Notes: a model not told the origin generated them from the letters alone. Shown: positions 1 through 7,091, counted from the first letter of the stretch. The stretch: 11,293 nt of DNA from JAGOQQ01 sp031973235 (GCA_031973235.1 DALYDM010000019.1:1-11293); one strand, 5' to 3'. Numbers and translations are program-made.

Positions 1-12
1 TCAAAGAATTGT

Positions 13-42
13 TAAAAATCTACAACATGCAGTAGATTTTTA
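13..42. promoter_or_regulatory. perfect inverted repeat upstream of the copper operon (operator or terminator)
   Basis: Two perfectly complementary 11-base arms (13-23 and 32-42, TAAAAATCTAC and its complement) flank an 8-base loop, 30 bases before the DUF305 start. The arm composition (A-run, short mixed core, T-run) resembles the terminators later in this window, so it may end a gene lying to the left. Alternatively it overlaps a weak promoter (TTGTTA at 9-14 and TAGATT at 33-38, 18-base spacer) and could be a repressor operator for the copper genes. The sequence cannot separate these two readings. Confidence 0.45.
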
Positions 43-72
43 GTGTTTTATTATTCATAAATTTATAAACAT

Positions 73-636
73 ATGTCAAAAATTTCAATTACATTAGCAG
101 TCTCTCTCATGGTAGTAGCAGGTGTTTTGGGGTGGGTAGCTGGATATGCAAGCACTCCTGATTACAAAGTAAGTATGTACGATAAAACTACGATGGATTT
201 AGGTCGTCCAGATAGAACGCTTGATCTTCGATATATTAATGCAATGATTGCCCATCACAGAGGTGCAATGCTTTTAGCTACACAGGCAAGTACACAAACA
301 CAAAGACAGGAAATGAAAGACTTGTCAGCGATGATACTTCAAAATGAACTAAAGGCGATCTCTGAACTCTATGCATGGAAAAAAGACTGGTATGGAGACA
401 CTAGACAAGTAAAGGACCCTATCGTCTCTAACCTTGGAACATATGATGAGAAATTTGACTTGCGTTTCCTCAATGCTCTTATTGCTCATCACGAAGCAGG
501 GTTGATTATGACAAAAGAGATAAAAACAAAATCAAGTAGAACTGAAATTTTGAATAATGCTGATGAAGTTGATACATTCCTTACAACAACACTCAAACAA
601 TTCAAAGACTGGAGAACACAGTGGTATAACATCTAA
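73..636 (+). CDS. membrane-anchored DUF305 protein (CopM-like, putative copper binding)
   Basis: A 187-residue protein with one N-terminal hydrophobic segment (about residues 5-25) without a clear cleavage or lipobox Cys, so probably a signal anchor with the rest outside the membrane. The mature part contains the DUF305 signature twice: INAMIAHHRGAML around residues 55-67 and LNALIAHHEAGLI around 133-145, each with a His-His pair (61-62 and 139-140) and nearby Met. Duplicated DUF305 proteins belong to the ferritin-like four-helix group; some relatives, such as cyanobacterial CopM, bind copper in the periplasm. The second copy is more diverged (HHEAG instead of HHRGA). It is the first gene of a tight operon with copA 14 bases downstream, which supports a copper role. 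No Shine-Dalgarno is seen; the start is the only Met before the anchor. Copper binding is inferred from family and context. Confidence 0.85.
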   Translation: MSKISITLAVSLMVVAGVLGWVAGYASTPDYKVSMYDKTTMDLGRPDRTLDLRYINAMIAHHRGAMLLATQASTQTQRQEMKDLSAMILQNELKAISELYAWKKDWYGDTRQVKDPIVSNLGTYDEKFDLRFLNALIAHHEAGLIMTKEIKTKSSRTEILNNADEVDTFLTTTLKQFKDWRTQWYNI

Positions 637-650
637 TTTAATATCTCCAT

Positions 651-2921
651 ATGACAAACAAAACACTAAAAATAAAAGGGATGCATTGTGCAAGTTGTGC
701 AACTATTATCAGCAACAAGGTTTCTAAGCTAACCGGTGTTAACGATATAAATGTTAATTTTGCAACAGAAAAAGCTCAGATTTCTTTTGATGATACATCT
801 GTTTCTGTGCATCAAATGAATAATGAGATTGAAAAATTAGGATATACGTTTCTTGATGAAAACGATTCTTTTACAGCACAAGATCACAGTATACACACAG
901 GAATCAACGAATCAAAACAGGAAAAAGAAAAAGAATTGTTGGCAATGAAAACGAAAACACAGTTTGTGTTGCCAGTCGCTCTTCTCGTTTTCTTTCTAAT
1001 GATGTGGGATATTGGTGCAAAATTGTTTTCTTCAATTCCAAACCTTCCTCTGCCAATGTCTATTTTTAACACTATTTCTATGGTACTTGCGAGTATTGTA
1101 CTCTTTTGGGTTGGACAGCCGTTCTTACAAGGTGTAGTTCGATTTGCTCGGTATCGTGTTGCCAACATGGATACCCTTATTGGTATAGGTACGCTTGTGG
1201 CATATGTGTACAGTATCCTCATCACACTCTTCCCTCTAATGAGAGTAGCTCTCAAACTTCCTGAAACTACCTACTTTGATGTGACTATCGTTGTTATCGG
1301 TTTTGTGATGTTGGGAAAATATTTGGAAGCACGATCAAAGCTTCGTACAGGAGAAGCAATAGAGAAACTTCTTGGACTACAAGCAAAAACAGCGTTGCTC
1401 TGGCGTAACGGAGTTGAAGTAGAAGTACCAGTACATGAAGTGCAGATCGGAGACATTCTTATCGTAAAGCCAGGCTCAAAGATTCCAGTTGATGGAGTTA
1501 TTGTTGAAGGATACTCATCAATTGATGAATCAATGATTACAGGTGAACCGATTCCTGTAGATAAAAAGATTGGGGATTTTGTTGTAGGTGCAACAATTAA
1601 TAAACAAGGTAATTTCAAATTTAAAGCTACAAAGATTGGCTCTGATACAGTACTTGCTCAAATCATTAAAATGGTTGAAGACGCACAAGGATCAAAAGCC
1701 CCTATACAAGCATTGGCAGATAAAATCTCGAGTGTATTTGTACCAGTGGTACTTATTATTGCTCTTGTTACATTAACTCTGTGGCTTACTATTGGTGCCT
1801 CTACTCTTGGATTTTCAACAGCTCTTTCATATGGCATCTTTTCGCTTGTAGGAGTTCTCGTCATTGCATGTCCATGTGCTCTTGGGCTTGCGACACCGAC
1901 TGCTATTATTGTTGGTGTTGGCAAGGGGGCGGAACACGGCATTCTTATTAGAAATGCTGAAGCTCTAGAAAAATTAAGTAAAGTTACTACAGTAGTCCTA
2001 GATAAAACAGGTACTCTTACAAAAGGAAAACCTGAGGTGACAGACATTATCTCTCTTGATAATGCGTGGACAGAAACGGATATTCTTCGTATAAGTGCTA
2101 GTGTAGAGAAATTTTCTGAGCATCCACTTGCTGATGCTGTCGTTGTAAAAGCTACGGAACAACATATCGATATTGAAACTGTCGTGAATTTCCAAGCACT
2201 CGAGGGTGTAGGTGTAGAAGGTATGGTTAATGGAAAATATGTAGGGATTCATAAACCATCAAAAGTTGACGCGCAAAAAACAAAAATAAAAGAATTACAA
2301 GAACAAGGTAAAACAGTTGTTGTTATTGAAGTTGATAAGAAACAAATTGGGCTCATTGCACTTTCTGATACTCTCAAAGAAGAATCAAAGGAAGCAGTAA
2401 CAAAGCTTCATGCGAGAAATATTAAGGTGATAATGCTCACTGGTGATAATTATTTAGCCGCAACCTATATCGCAAAGCTTGCAGGTATAGATGCTGTTAT
2501 CGCAGAAGTAATGCCAGGAGAAAAAGCAGGAAAAATTAAAGAATTGCAAGATGGTGGTGCGTTTGTTGCTATGGTTGGTGATGGTATAAATGATGCCCCT
2601 GCTCTCGTACAAGCTGATGTCGGTATCGCTATGGGTACTGGTACGGATGTAGCTATCGAATCAGCAGGCATCACACTTCTTGGTGGTGATATCTCAAAAA
2701 TTGCTCAAGCGATAAAACTATCAAAAATGACTATGCGAGGTATCAAGCAAAATCTTTTCTGGGCATTCATTTTTAATATTGTCGGCATACCTCTTGCGGC
2801 TGGTGCATTTTATCCATTGTTTGGTTGGTTACTAAACCCTGCATTTGCTGGGCTTGCAATGGCATTTTCTAGTGTTTCTGTGGTGTCGAATTCATTACGA
2901 ATTAAGGCTAAAAAATTATAA
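651..2921 (+). CDS. copA: copper-exporting P1B-type ATPase CopA
   Basis: This 756-residue P1B-type ATPase pumps Cu+ out of the cytoplasm using ATP. In order it has an N-terminal HMA metal-binding domain with GMHCASC (10-16), a Met/acidic linker, membrane helices from about 104, the actuator motif TGEP (297-300), the intramembrane CPC site (407-409), the phosphorylation motif DKTGT (D451), the nucleotide-binding SEHP (489-492), TGDN (597-600), GDGINDAP (643-650) and two final helices. The last helix carries MAFSS (737-741), the Met/Ser signature of Cu+ pumps (P1B-1). The usual YN pair of the seventh helix is FN here (708-709), a conservative change. All catalytic residues are present and the length is normal for a one-HMA CopA. 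The next gene starts 2 bases after the stop. No ribosome binding site is visible. Confidence 0.97.
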   Translation: MTNKTLKIKGMHCASCATIISNKVSKLTGVNDINVNFATEKAQISFDDTSVSVHQMNNEIEKLGYTFLDENDSFTAQDHSIHTGINESKQEKEKELLAMKTKTQFVLPVALLVFFLMMWDIGAKLFSSIPNLPLPMSIFNTISMVLASIVLFWVGQPFLQGVVRFARYRVANMDTLIGIGTLVAYVYSILITLFPLMRVALKLPETTYFDVTIVVIGFVMLGKYLEARSKLRTGEAIEKLLGLQAKTALLWRNGVEVEVPVHEVQIGDILIVKPGSKIPVDGVIVEGYSSIDESMITGEPIPVDKKIGDFVVGATINKQGNFKFKATKIGSDTVLAQIIKMVEDAQGSKAPIQALADKISSVFVPVVLIIALVTLTLWLTIGASTLGFSTALSYGIFSLVGVLVIACPCALGLATPTAIIVGVGKGAEHGILIRNAEALEKLSKVTTVVLDKTGTLTKGKPEVTDIISLDNAWTETDILRISASVEKFSEHPLADAVVVKATEQHIDIETVVNFQALEGVGVEGMVNGKYVGIHKPSKVDAQKTKIKELQEQGKTVVVIEVDKKQIGLIALSDTLKEESKEAVTKLHARNIKVIMLTGDNYLAATYIAKLAGIDAVIAEVMPGEKAGKIKELQDGGAFVAMVGDGINDAPALVQADVGIAMGTGTDVAIESAGITLLGGDISKIAQAIKLSKMTMRGIKQNLFWAFIFNIVGIPLAAGAFYPLFGWLLNPAFAGLAMAFSSVSVVSNSLRIKAKKL

Positions 2922-2923
2922 TT

Positions 2924-3934
2924 ATGAAAAATTACACACTACATGTTTCTGGAACCCATTGTGCCTCATGCAAAATCTTGATTGAAGATATACTCAATGA
3001 TCAGGATATTGTAAAAAAGGCTCAAGTAAATTTAAAAAGAGAAGTTGTGCATATCGACACAGACAGCAATAGTACCCCAGAGGAACTAGCGTCTCTGCTT
3101 ACTGAGAAGATTAAATCTCATGGGTACATTCTTTCGGTAGAAAAAGTTATTGCGGAGAAACAATCAGACGATATCATCTGGAAAGCAATACCGATTGGTT
3201 TAGTATTTTTAGCACTATTCTTTATACTCCAAAAATCTGGAATCTTAAATCTTGGTATTGGTGGAAAGACAACACCTGCAACCAGTTTTATTATTGGTCT
3301 CATTGCTTCTGTTTCTAGTTGTCTTGCTATTGTCGGAGGTCTTGTTCTTTCTCTTTCAGCGAAGGTAATGCAAGATGACGGAAAGTCAGCTAAAAAGTCT
3401 TTTATTCTATTCCATATAGGGAGAATAGTCGGGTTTGCTTTTCTCGGAGGAATACTTGGTTTTATTGGCAAGGCAATCGGAATTAATTTTATGTTTTCTG
3501 CAATCTTGGGACTACTTGCTTCAACAGTGATGATTGTTCTAGGTCTTAACCTCGTAGGAGTTTTCAAAAAAAGTAAGTTAACGTTGCCAAGTAATTTGTT
3601 TAACTATTTTAGAAAAGTAGAACATGCAACCATTGCCCCTATTCTTATTGGTATAGGCACATTCTTTCTTCCTTGTGGATTTACTCAGTCAATGCAAGTC
3701 GCCTCTCTTTCAAGTGGATCATTTGTCTCTGGTATGGGGTTAATGTTGGCATTTGCTCTCGGAACACTTCCAATGCTCGCTTTGCTGTCCTTTAGTTCTG
3801 TATCATTCGCTAAATCAAAACATGCTCCATTATTCTTTAAATCAGCAGGAGTTGTTGTAATTGGTCTTGGAATCTTCGCCCTCCTTGCTGGTCTTGCAGG
3901 TGTCGGTATTATTAGTCCTTTGTTTAATATATAA
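2924..3934 (+). CDS. HMA domain fused to TauE/SafE (UreH/DsbD-like) membrane protein
   Basis: A 336-residue protein. Residues 1-75 form an HMA metallochaperone-like domain with GTHCASC (10-16). A transmembrane segment lies near 86-103. Residues about 120-330 form a six-helix domain of the SafE/UreH/DsbD-gamma type, recognisable by ASVSSCLAIVGG (Cys133) and FLPCGFTQSMQ (Cys251), the two paired intramembrane cysteines typical of that group. Related HMA-SafE proteins occur with copper ATPases and cupredoxins and are thought to move copper or reducing equivalents across the membrane; sulfite export is unlikely here. The gene begins 2 bases after copA and the cupredoxin gene follows after 7 bases, so the three are probably translated from one message. 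Copper trafficking is inferred from the two metal-binding neighbours; thiol-disulfide exchange in the manner of CcdA is the main alternative. Confidence 0.88.
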   Translation: MKNYTLHVSGTHCASCKILIEDILNDQDIVKKAQVNLKREVVHIDTDSNSTPEELASLLTEKIKSHGYILSVEKVIAEKQSDDIIWKAIPIGLVFLALFFILQKSGILNLGIGGKTTPATSFIIGLIASVSSCLAIVGGLVLSLSAKVMQDDGKSAKKSFILFHIGRIVGFAFLGGILGFIGKAIGINFMFSAILGLLASTVMIVLGLNLVGVFKKSKLTLPSNLFNYFRKVEHATIAPILIGIGTFFLPCGFTQSMQVASLSSGSFVSGMGLMLAFALGTLPMLALLSFSSVSFAKSKHAPLFFKSAGVVVIGLGIFALLAGLAGVGIISPLFNI

Positions 3935-3941
3935 TTATCGT

Positions 3942-4337
3942 ATGAATAAAATTGTCTCAATTATTATCATTAGTGCACTCATCATTGGTATAGGAATTGT
4001 TGTCTTGGGTAGATCATCAAAAGGTGGCTCAGAAAGTGCTACAGGGGTCCAAAACAGCGAAATAAGAGACGGTGTACAGTACATAACCATTAATGCAAAA
4101 GCGGGATACTCTCCTAAGGTTTCTACTGCAAAAGCAGGTATTCCAACAAAACTGATTGTGAAAACAAATGGTACGTATGATTGCTCAGCATCATTGGTTA
4201 TTTCTTCACTTAAGTATCAGAAAATTCTTCCTCAAACAGGAGAAGAAACTATTGATATTGGAACACCTGTTGCAGGAACACCACTTAGAGGAGTTTGCGG
4301 TATGGGAATGTATAATTTCTTAATTAATTTTAGTTAA
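3942..4337 (+). CDS. membrane-anchored cupredoxin-like protein
   Basis: A 131-residue protein with an N-terminal transmembrane anchor (about 4-22), a short Ser/Gly linker and a cupredoxin-like beta domain. The pattern YDCSASLVI (Cys81), KILPQTGE and CGMGMYNFLI (Cys119, Met121, Met123) matches the cupredoxin_1-type domains found attached to or next to SafE proteins. The classical His ligands are absent; Cys81, Cys119 and Met are the likely copper ligands. The chosen ATG lies 7 bases after the preceding stop and directly before the anchor; the same frame is open further upstream, but that would overlap the preceding gene by 74 bases. It is probably the copper acceptor or donor on the outer face, working with the SafE protein. 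The last codons overlap the convergent recombinase remnant by 8 bases. Confidence 0.85.
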   Translation: MNKIVSIIIISALIIGIGIVVLGRSSKGGSESATGVQNSEIRDGVQYITINAKAGYSPKVSTAKAGIPTKLIVKTNGTYDCSASLVISSLKYQKILPQTGEETIDIGTPVAGTPLRGVCGMGMYNFLINFS

Positions 4338-5151
4338 TGTAGATATATTTTTCTTTAAGTATAATTCTACTCTTAAGACAAGTAAGCAGTTCTCGTTTCT
4401 CTTCTATTGATCCATCTTTTAATATAAACTTGGCGTAATTACGAATATCAATATCGTTGATCAGTATTTCTTGTTTTATGCCTAATACAGATTGTTGAAA
4501 TCTCTTAATCCTCTGAACCTCGTCCTTGATCTTATCCTTCATTCCTATCTCATCAATACTGATCTGGTTAAGAAGTTTTTCAAACTGTTCTATTAGCTCA
4601 ATCTCATTAATGTAGCCACATTTACAGTCTTTGTCTTTAGCTTTCGTACATCCATAGTAGATATGGCGATTAATAGATTCGTCTTTAAGTTTCTTAAACT
4701 TCTCATCTGCACATATACCAGAGCCACATAAGCCACAAGTCATCATTTTTGTGAAAGCAAATTCTTTGGGTTCTTGAGTTCGTAATACTTGGCTTTTAAC
4801 TTGTGCTTGTACTTGATCAAATAATTCTTTAGTAATCAATGGTTCATGTTTTCCTGCGTAAAAATTCCCACTTTTATTAGGATACTCGAAAACTCCATAA
4901 TAAAAAGGGCTTTGTAGTATAAGATAAATATTTCCTAAAGTTAGACCTTTATTTCCATTTCTTGTTTTCAAATTAAGATCAAACTTAAGCCAATGAAATA
5001 TTTTTCTACCACTCCATTTCTCATATGCAACCTTTTCAAACATTTGTTTAGCTATATGTGCTCTTTCAGGGTCTATAATTACCTGACATTTTTTATCAGC
5101 ATGTTTTTCATTAAGATAACCAAAGAGTGCAGGATCTTCTCGAAACTTACC
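4330..5151 (-). pseudogene. C-terminal remnant of a large serine recombinase
   Basis: On the minus strand, an open frame from 5151 to the stop at 4330-4332 encodes the recombinase domain (PF07508-like: ALFGYLN, VIIDPERAHIAKQMFE, LTLGNIYLILQSPFYYG) and then a zinc ribbon (CGLC, then YYGC and KDCKCGY; Cys103, 106, 132 and 140 or 142 counted from the Met at 5043), a coiled-coil stretch and a natural-looking C-terminus. The N-terminal catalytic domain with its nucleophilic serine is absent: upstream the frame meets a stop at 5152-5154 and the DNA turns into a HAD hydrolase gene on the other strand. The first Met (5043-5041) lies inside the recombinase domain, so homology begins about 36 codons before any start. 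It cannot catalyse recombination. It probably marks a lost or degraded mobile element, or a chimeric join, next to the copper operon. Confidence 0.85.
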
Positions 5152-5444
5152 CTAACAAAAAGATCATTCTCACAGGAGCAAATGATGAGCAGTTTAAGAA
5201 ATTCGGTCTTGATAAAATGCCTTACGAAGTCTTCACTTTGAAGCACGATCCCGAGAAGACCGATCCCAAGTATTACGAAACCCTTCTTGAGCATTTCGGG
5301 CTTGATAAGAAGGAGGTTGTATATTTCGAGCACAATCCTGCGGCAGTCGAGAGTGCGAAGTCGGTTGGCGTTAATTCCTATTTCTATGACAACAACAAGA
5401 AAGATATTGCTGTACTGAAGGATTTTTTGAATTTAAACTTGTAG
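5127..5444 (+). pseudogene. C-terminal half of a HAD-superfamily hydrolase
   Basis: Up to 105 residues from a GTG at 5127 contain the late HAD motifs: IILTGAND (motif II Thr16), a Lys in HDPEKTDPKYY (motif III, about residue 44) and EVVYFEHNPAAVESAKSVG (a motif IV-like strand and helix, residues 63-81). The N-terminal DxD nucleophile motif and the cap domain are missing, so it is unlikely to be an active phosphatase. Its 5' end coincides with the broken end of the recombinase remnant on the opposite strand, and no promoter or ribosome binding site precedes the GTG. The base composition is visibly richer in G and C than the neighbouring genes. The fragment ends at a normal TAG. Either an ancient insertion or deletion or an assembly join removed the front half. 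Confidence 0.75.
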
Positions 5445-5592
5445 ACCGAGACAGGTTGGAATAGGTAAAAGTTCCCACCAGAATACACTTATAGGGTCTT
5501 GCCACAAAAGACTTAGGCTCGAACGACGGAGTGTATTTTCAAACAAAGTATGTAAACCAAATTTTATCCAAAATACAGACGTAAACAAGCTC
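5445..5592. other. non-coding stretch with inverted repeats
   Basis: No convincing gene is seen here. An 8-base pair of arms (AATACACT at 5482-5489 and AGTGTATT at 5530-5537) encloses a smaller hairpin built on GTCTT and AAGAC around 5497-5513. The stretch could be a structured RNA end, a remnant of the disrupted element or a small recombination site. I found no tRNA cloverleaf on either strand. Confidence 0.35.
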
Positions 5593-5601
5593 TGTTATAA
5601 T
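5593..5601 (+). promoter_or_regulatory. extended -10 promoter for a leaderless mRNA
   Basis: TGTTATAAT gives an extended -10 (TG at 5593-5594) with a perfect TATAAT (5596-5601). Six bases separate it from the ATG at 5608, so transcription is expected to begin at or next to the start codon. There is no clear -35 hexamer. Confidence 0.65.
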
Positions 5602-5607
5602 ATATTT

Positions 5608-6276
5608 ATGAAATCTTTCGAGTCGCAAGAAAACAATCATGAGAATGAAGTAAAAGAAAAAAAGTGGAATGAAAGTCTCGCTGAAGTTGAGAAAATTACT
5701 GATGGATTAGGTAAACCAATAGATCAAAATATCAAAGAAACTGTCGTAGCTTTTATGGTTAATGGATTTAAGACTAGCGGATCATGCGAGGGTCATACAG
5801 GCAGTGGACGTTTGTATCCTTATATTCATATAGATCATTGGGATCGAAGTATTGAATTTTTGGATAAAGAGAAAATTTTACAAAGTGAAATGGAAAATAG
5901 AGGCTTCAATAAATTTGAAGATATTCCAAAAAACGAGATTGGTCTACTCGAAAAAATTGCAAAACTTAAGCAAGATTTTGAAGATCATAGTCGAGATGTG
6001 GAGAATCAAATTAATTCATTGATTGCGGAATTCTATAAAATTCATACTCCATCAAGCCCAGAATGCACCCTAAAAGCATGGAAGGGGGGTTCATTTTTTG
6101 AAATAAGTACTGTTTCTGGTGCTGGTGTTGGTTTAGATATAAAAGAAAAATTTAGGATGAAGCTAGAATCAATGTCAAGTGAAGAAAAGATGTTGTACCT
6201 TAAGAGTAATCAGTTGGAAATGAAGGCATTCACAGAATTTCTTAAGAATATTTTTTTCGAAAGAACAAATGCGTAA
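5608..6276 (+). CDS. conserved hypothetical protein with SCEGH motif
   Basis: A 222-residue soluble, highly charged protein that I cannot assign to a named family. A helical N-terminus precedes the most conserved-looking block (about residues 30-77): a helix with GLGKPID and IKETVVAFM, then SGSCEGH (Cys60, Glu61, His63) and PYIHID. A long coiled-coil-prone region (80-145), with many Lys and Glu, separates it from a second small domain. Similar 'LGKPID...SCEGH' proteins occur as hypotheticals in Patescibacteria. Cys60, His63 and His74/Asp76 could form a metal or catalytic site, but this is only a guess. It has its own extended -10 promoter six bases before the ATG and no terminator is evident after it. 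Confidence 0.8.
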   Translation: MKSFESQENNHENEVKEKKWNESLAEVEKITDGLGKPIDQNIKETVVAFMVNGFKTSGSCEGHTGSGRLYPYIHIDHWDRSIEFLDKEKILQSEMENRGFNKFEDIPKNEIGLLEKIAKLKQDFEDHSRDVENQINSLIAEFYKIHTPSSPECTLKAWKGGSFFEISTVSGAGVGLDIKEKFRMKLESMSSEEKMLYLKSNQLEMKAFTEFLKNIFFERTNA

Positions 6277-6451
6277 AATATAAAAGTACTAAGCATCAAT
6301 ATTTCTTGTCCGGCAGTTATAGTTAGTAATTTATTCATTGATATTTTTTAAAAATTTGATTTAGTTGTAAGTTGCAAATTATGCAATAAAAGCGTAGACT
6401 GTACAGTATATTCATTAACACTCTCTCTTAGGGGCGGGTATTTAAAAAAAC
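6277..6451. promoter_or_regulatory. promoter region with two dyads upstream of the zinc-ribbon gene
   Basis: These 175 bases contain no gene. A possible promoter is TTGCAA (6372-6377) with TAGACT (6395-6400), 17-base spacer; an alternative -10 is TATATT (6407-6412). A perfect dyad TTGCA-AATTA-TGCAA spans 6372-6386, and a perfect 10-base palindrome ACTGTACAGT (6398-6407) overlaps the -10 region. Either could bind a regulator. The resulting leader (33 to 45 bases) carries a G-rich tract, AGGGGCGGG (6430-6438), 13 bases before the ATG; this is the longest apparent leader in the window. Confidence 0.45.
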
Positions 6452-7021
6452 ATGGGAAAATTTCAAGGGGGAGGTGATAGAGCTCGAGGAGGATTTAGAG
6501 GAGGAAATGGTGGTGGAAGACCAGATTTCAAAAAGAAAAATTGGGGTGGAAATGATCGAGGTGGAGATCGAGGAGAAGTCACAATGCACAAGGCAACTTG
6601 TGATGAATGCGGAAAAGGCTGTGAAGTTCCATTTCGACCAACTGGTGAAAAGCCAATCTATTGTAGTAATTGTTTTGGTGCAAAACGTGAAGGTGGAGAT
6701 AGAGGACCACGACGAGATTTTGATAATCGAGGACCAAAGCGAGAATTCCGAAATGACCGCCCGTCTCCGCGACCAGATTTTCGCCCAGCGACACCGGTAG
6801 TAGATGACACAACAAAGAAGCAACTTGCTGAAATTAGTATGAAGCTTGATCGACTTACTAATGCAGTCACACGACTACTTGATGAAAAGATTCAAAAAGA
6901 AGTGATTAAGGTTGCACCAGTTCAGGCGAATGATGTCTCAAAAAAGGCAACAACAAAAACAGTTGTCAAAAAAGTATCTTCTTCAAAACCTGCGAAGAAA
7001 GCAGCAAAGAAGAAAAAATAA
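6452..7021 (+). CDS. RGG-rich CxxC-x17-CxxC zinc-ribbon protein with lysine-rich tail
   Basis: A 189-residue very basic protein with three parts. Residues 1-43 are Gly/Arg/Asp-rich with RGG-like repeats. Residues 45-76 form a zinc-binding module with Cys50, Cys53, Cys71 and Cys74 (CxxC-x17-CxxC, as in the family named after that spacing), plus an extra Cys57. After a second Arg/Asp/Pro-rich stretch and a helical segment (about 118-145, a likely coiled coil) comes a Lys/Ala tail (about 160-189) resembling histone H1-like tails. RGG segments and Lys/Ala tails commonly bind RNA or DNA, so a nucleic-acid role such as RNA chaperone, ribosome-associated or nucleoid protein is reasonable but unproven. 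The stop codon runs directly into a perfect terminator hairpin, so the gene is probably monocistronic. Confidence 0.88.
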   Translation: MGKFQGGGDRARGGFRGGNGGGRPDFKKKNWGGNDRGGDRGEVTMHKATCDECGKGCEVPFRPTGEKPIYCSNCFGAKREGGDRGPRRDFDNRGPKREFRNDRPSPRPDFRPATPVVDDTTKKQLAEISMKLDRLTNAVTRLLDEKIQKEVIKVAPVQANDVSKKATTKTVVKKVSSSKPAKKAAKKKK

Positions 7022-7063
7022 TTCAACATAAAAACTCACTTCATGTGAGTTTTTATGTTGAAT
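7021..7063. terminator. 19-bp perfect hairpin terminator
   Basis: Arms at 7021-7039 and 7045-7063 are perfectly complementary over 19 bases around the loop TTCAT. The core (ACTCAC/GTGAGT) is followed by five T and preceded by five A, so it could terminate on both strands. The first base of the stem is the last base of the preceding stop codon. Confidence 0.85.
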
Positions 7064-7091
7064 TTACGAGTATCTATGTCCGTGCTAGAAT
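7063..7091 (+). promoter_or_regulatory. promoter for the four-helix membrane protein gene
   Basis: TTTACG (7063-7068), a 17-base spacer and TAGAAT (7086-7091) with an extended TG at 7083-7084. The predicted start of transcription is near 7098, leaving a leader of only about 8 bases before the ATG at 7106. The overlapping TATAAT at 7091-7096 is an alternative -10. Confidence 0.5.

Noticed and set aside
884..2674. Several antisense open frames over copA
   Set aside because: They have no recognisable protein features and copA is fully intact with all motifs; these are shadow frames.
2924..3934. Reading the SafE-like gene as a sulfite exporter
   Set aside because: The HMA domain, intramembrane cysteines and copper neighbours point to metal or thiol transfer; the TauE/SafE name reflects family ancestry only.
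3861..3941. Upstream extension of the cupredoxin frame
   Set aside because: It overlaps the end of the SafE gene by 74 bases and adds residues before a normal membrane anchor; the ATG at 3942 fits the operon spacing.
5079..5333. Minus-strand frame that could supply the missing recombinase N-terminus
   Set aside because: The translation shows no resolvase catalytic motifs; it is the complement of the HAD fragment.
5445..5592. Possible tRNA or tmRNA end (a CCACCA-like string and a TCGAA-like string)
   Set aside because: No acceptor, anticodon and T arms could be paired with correct spacing on either strand.
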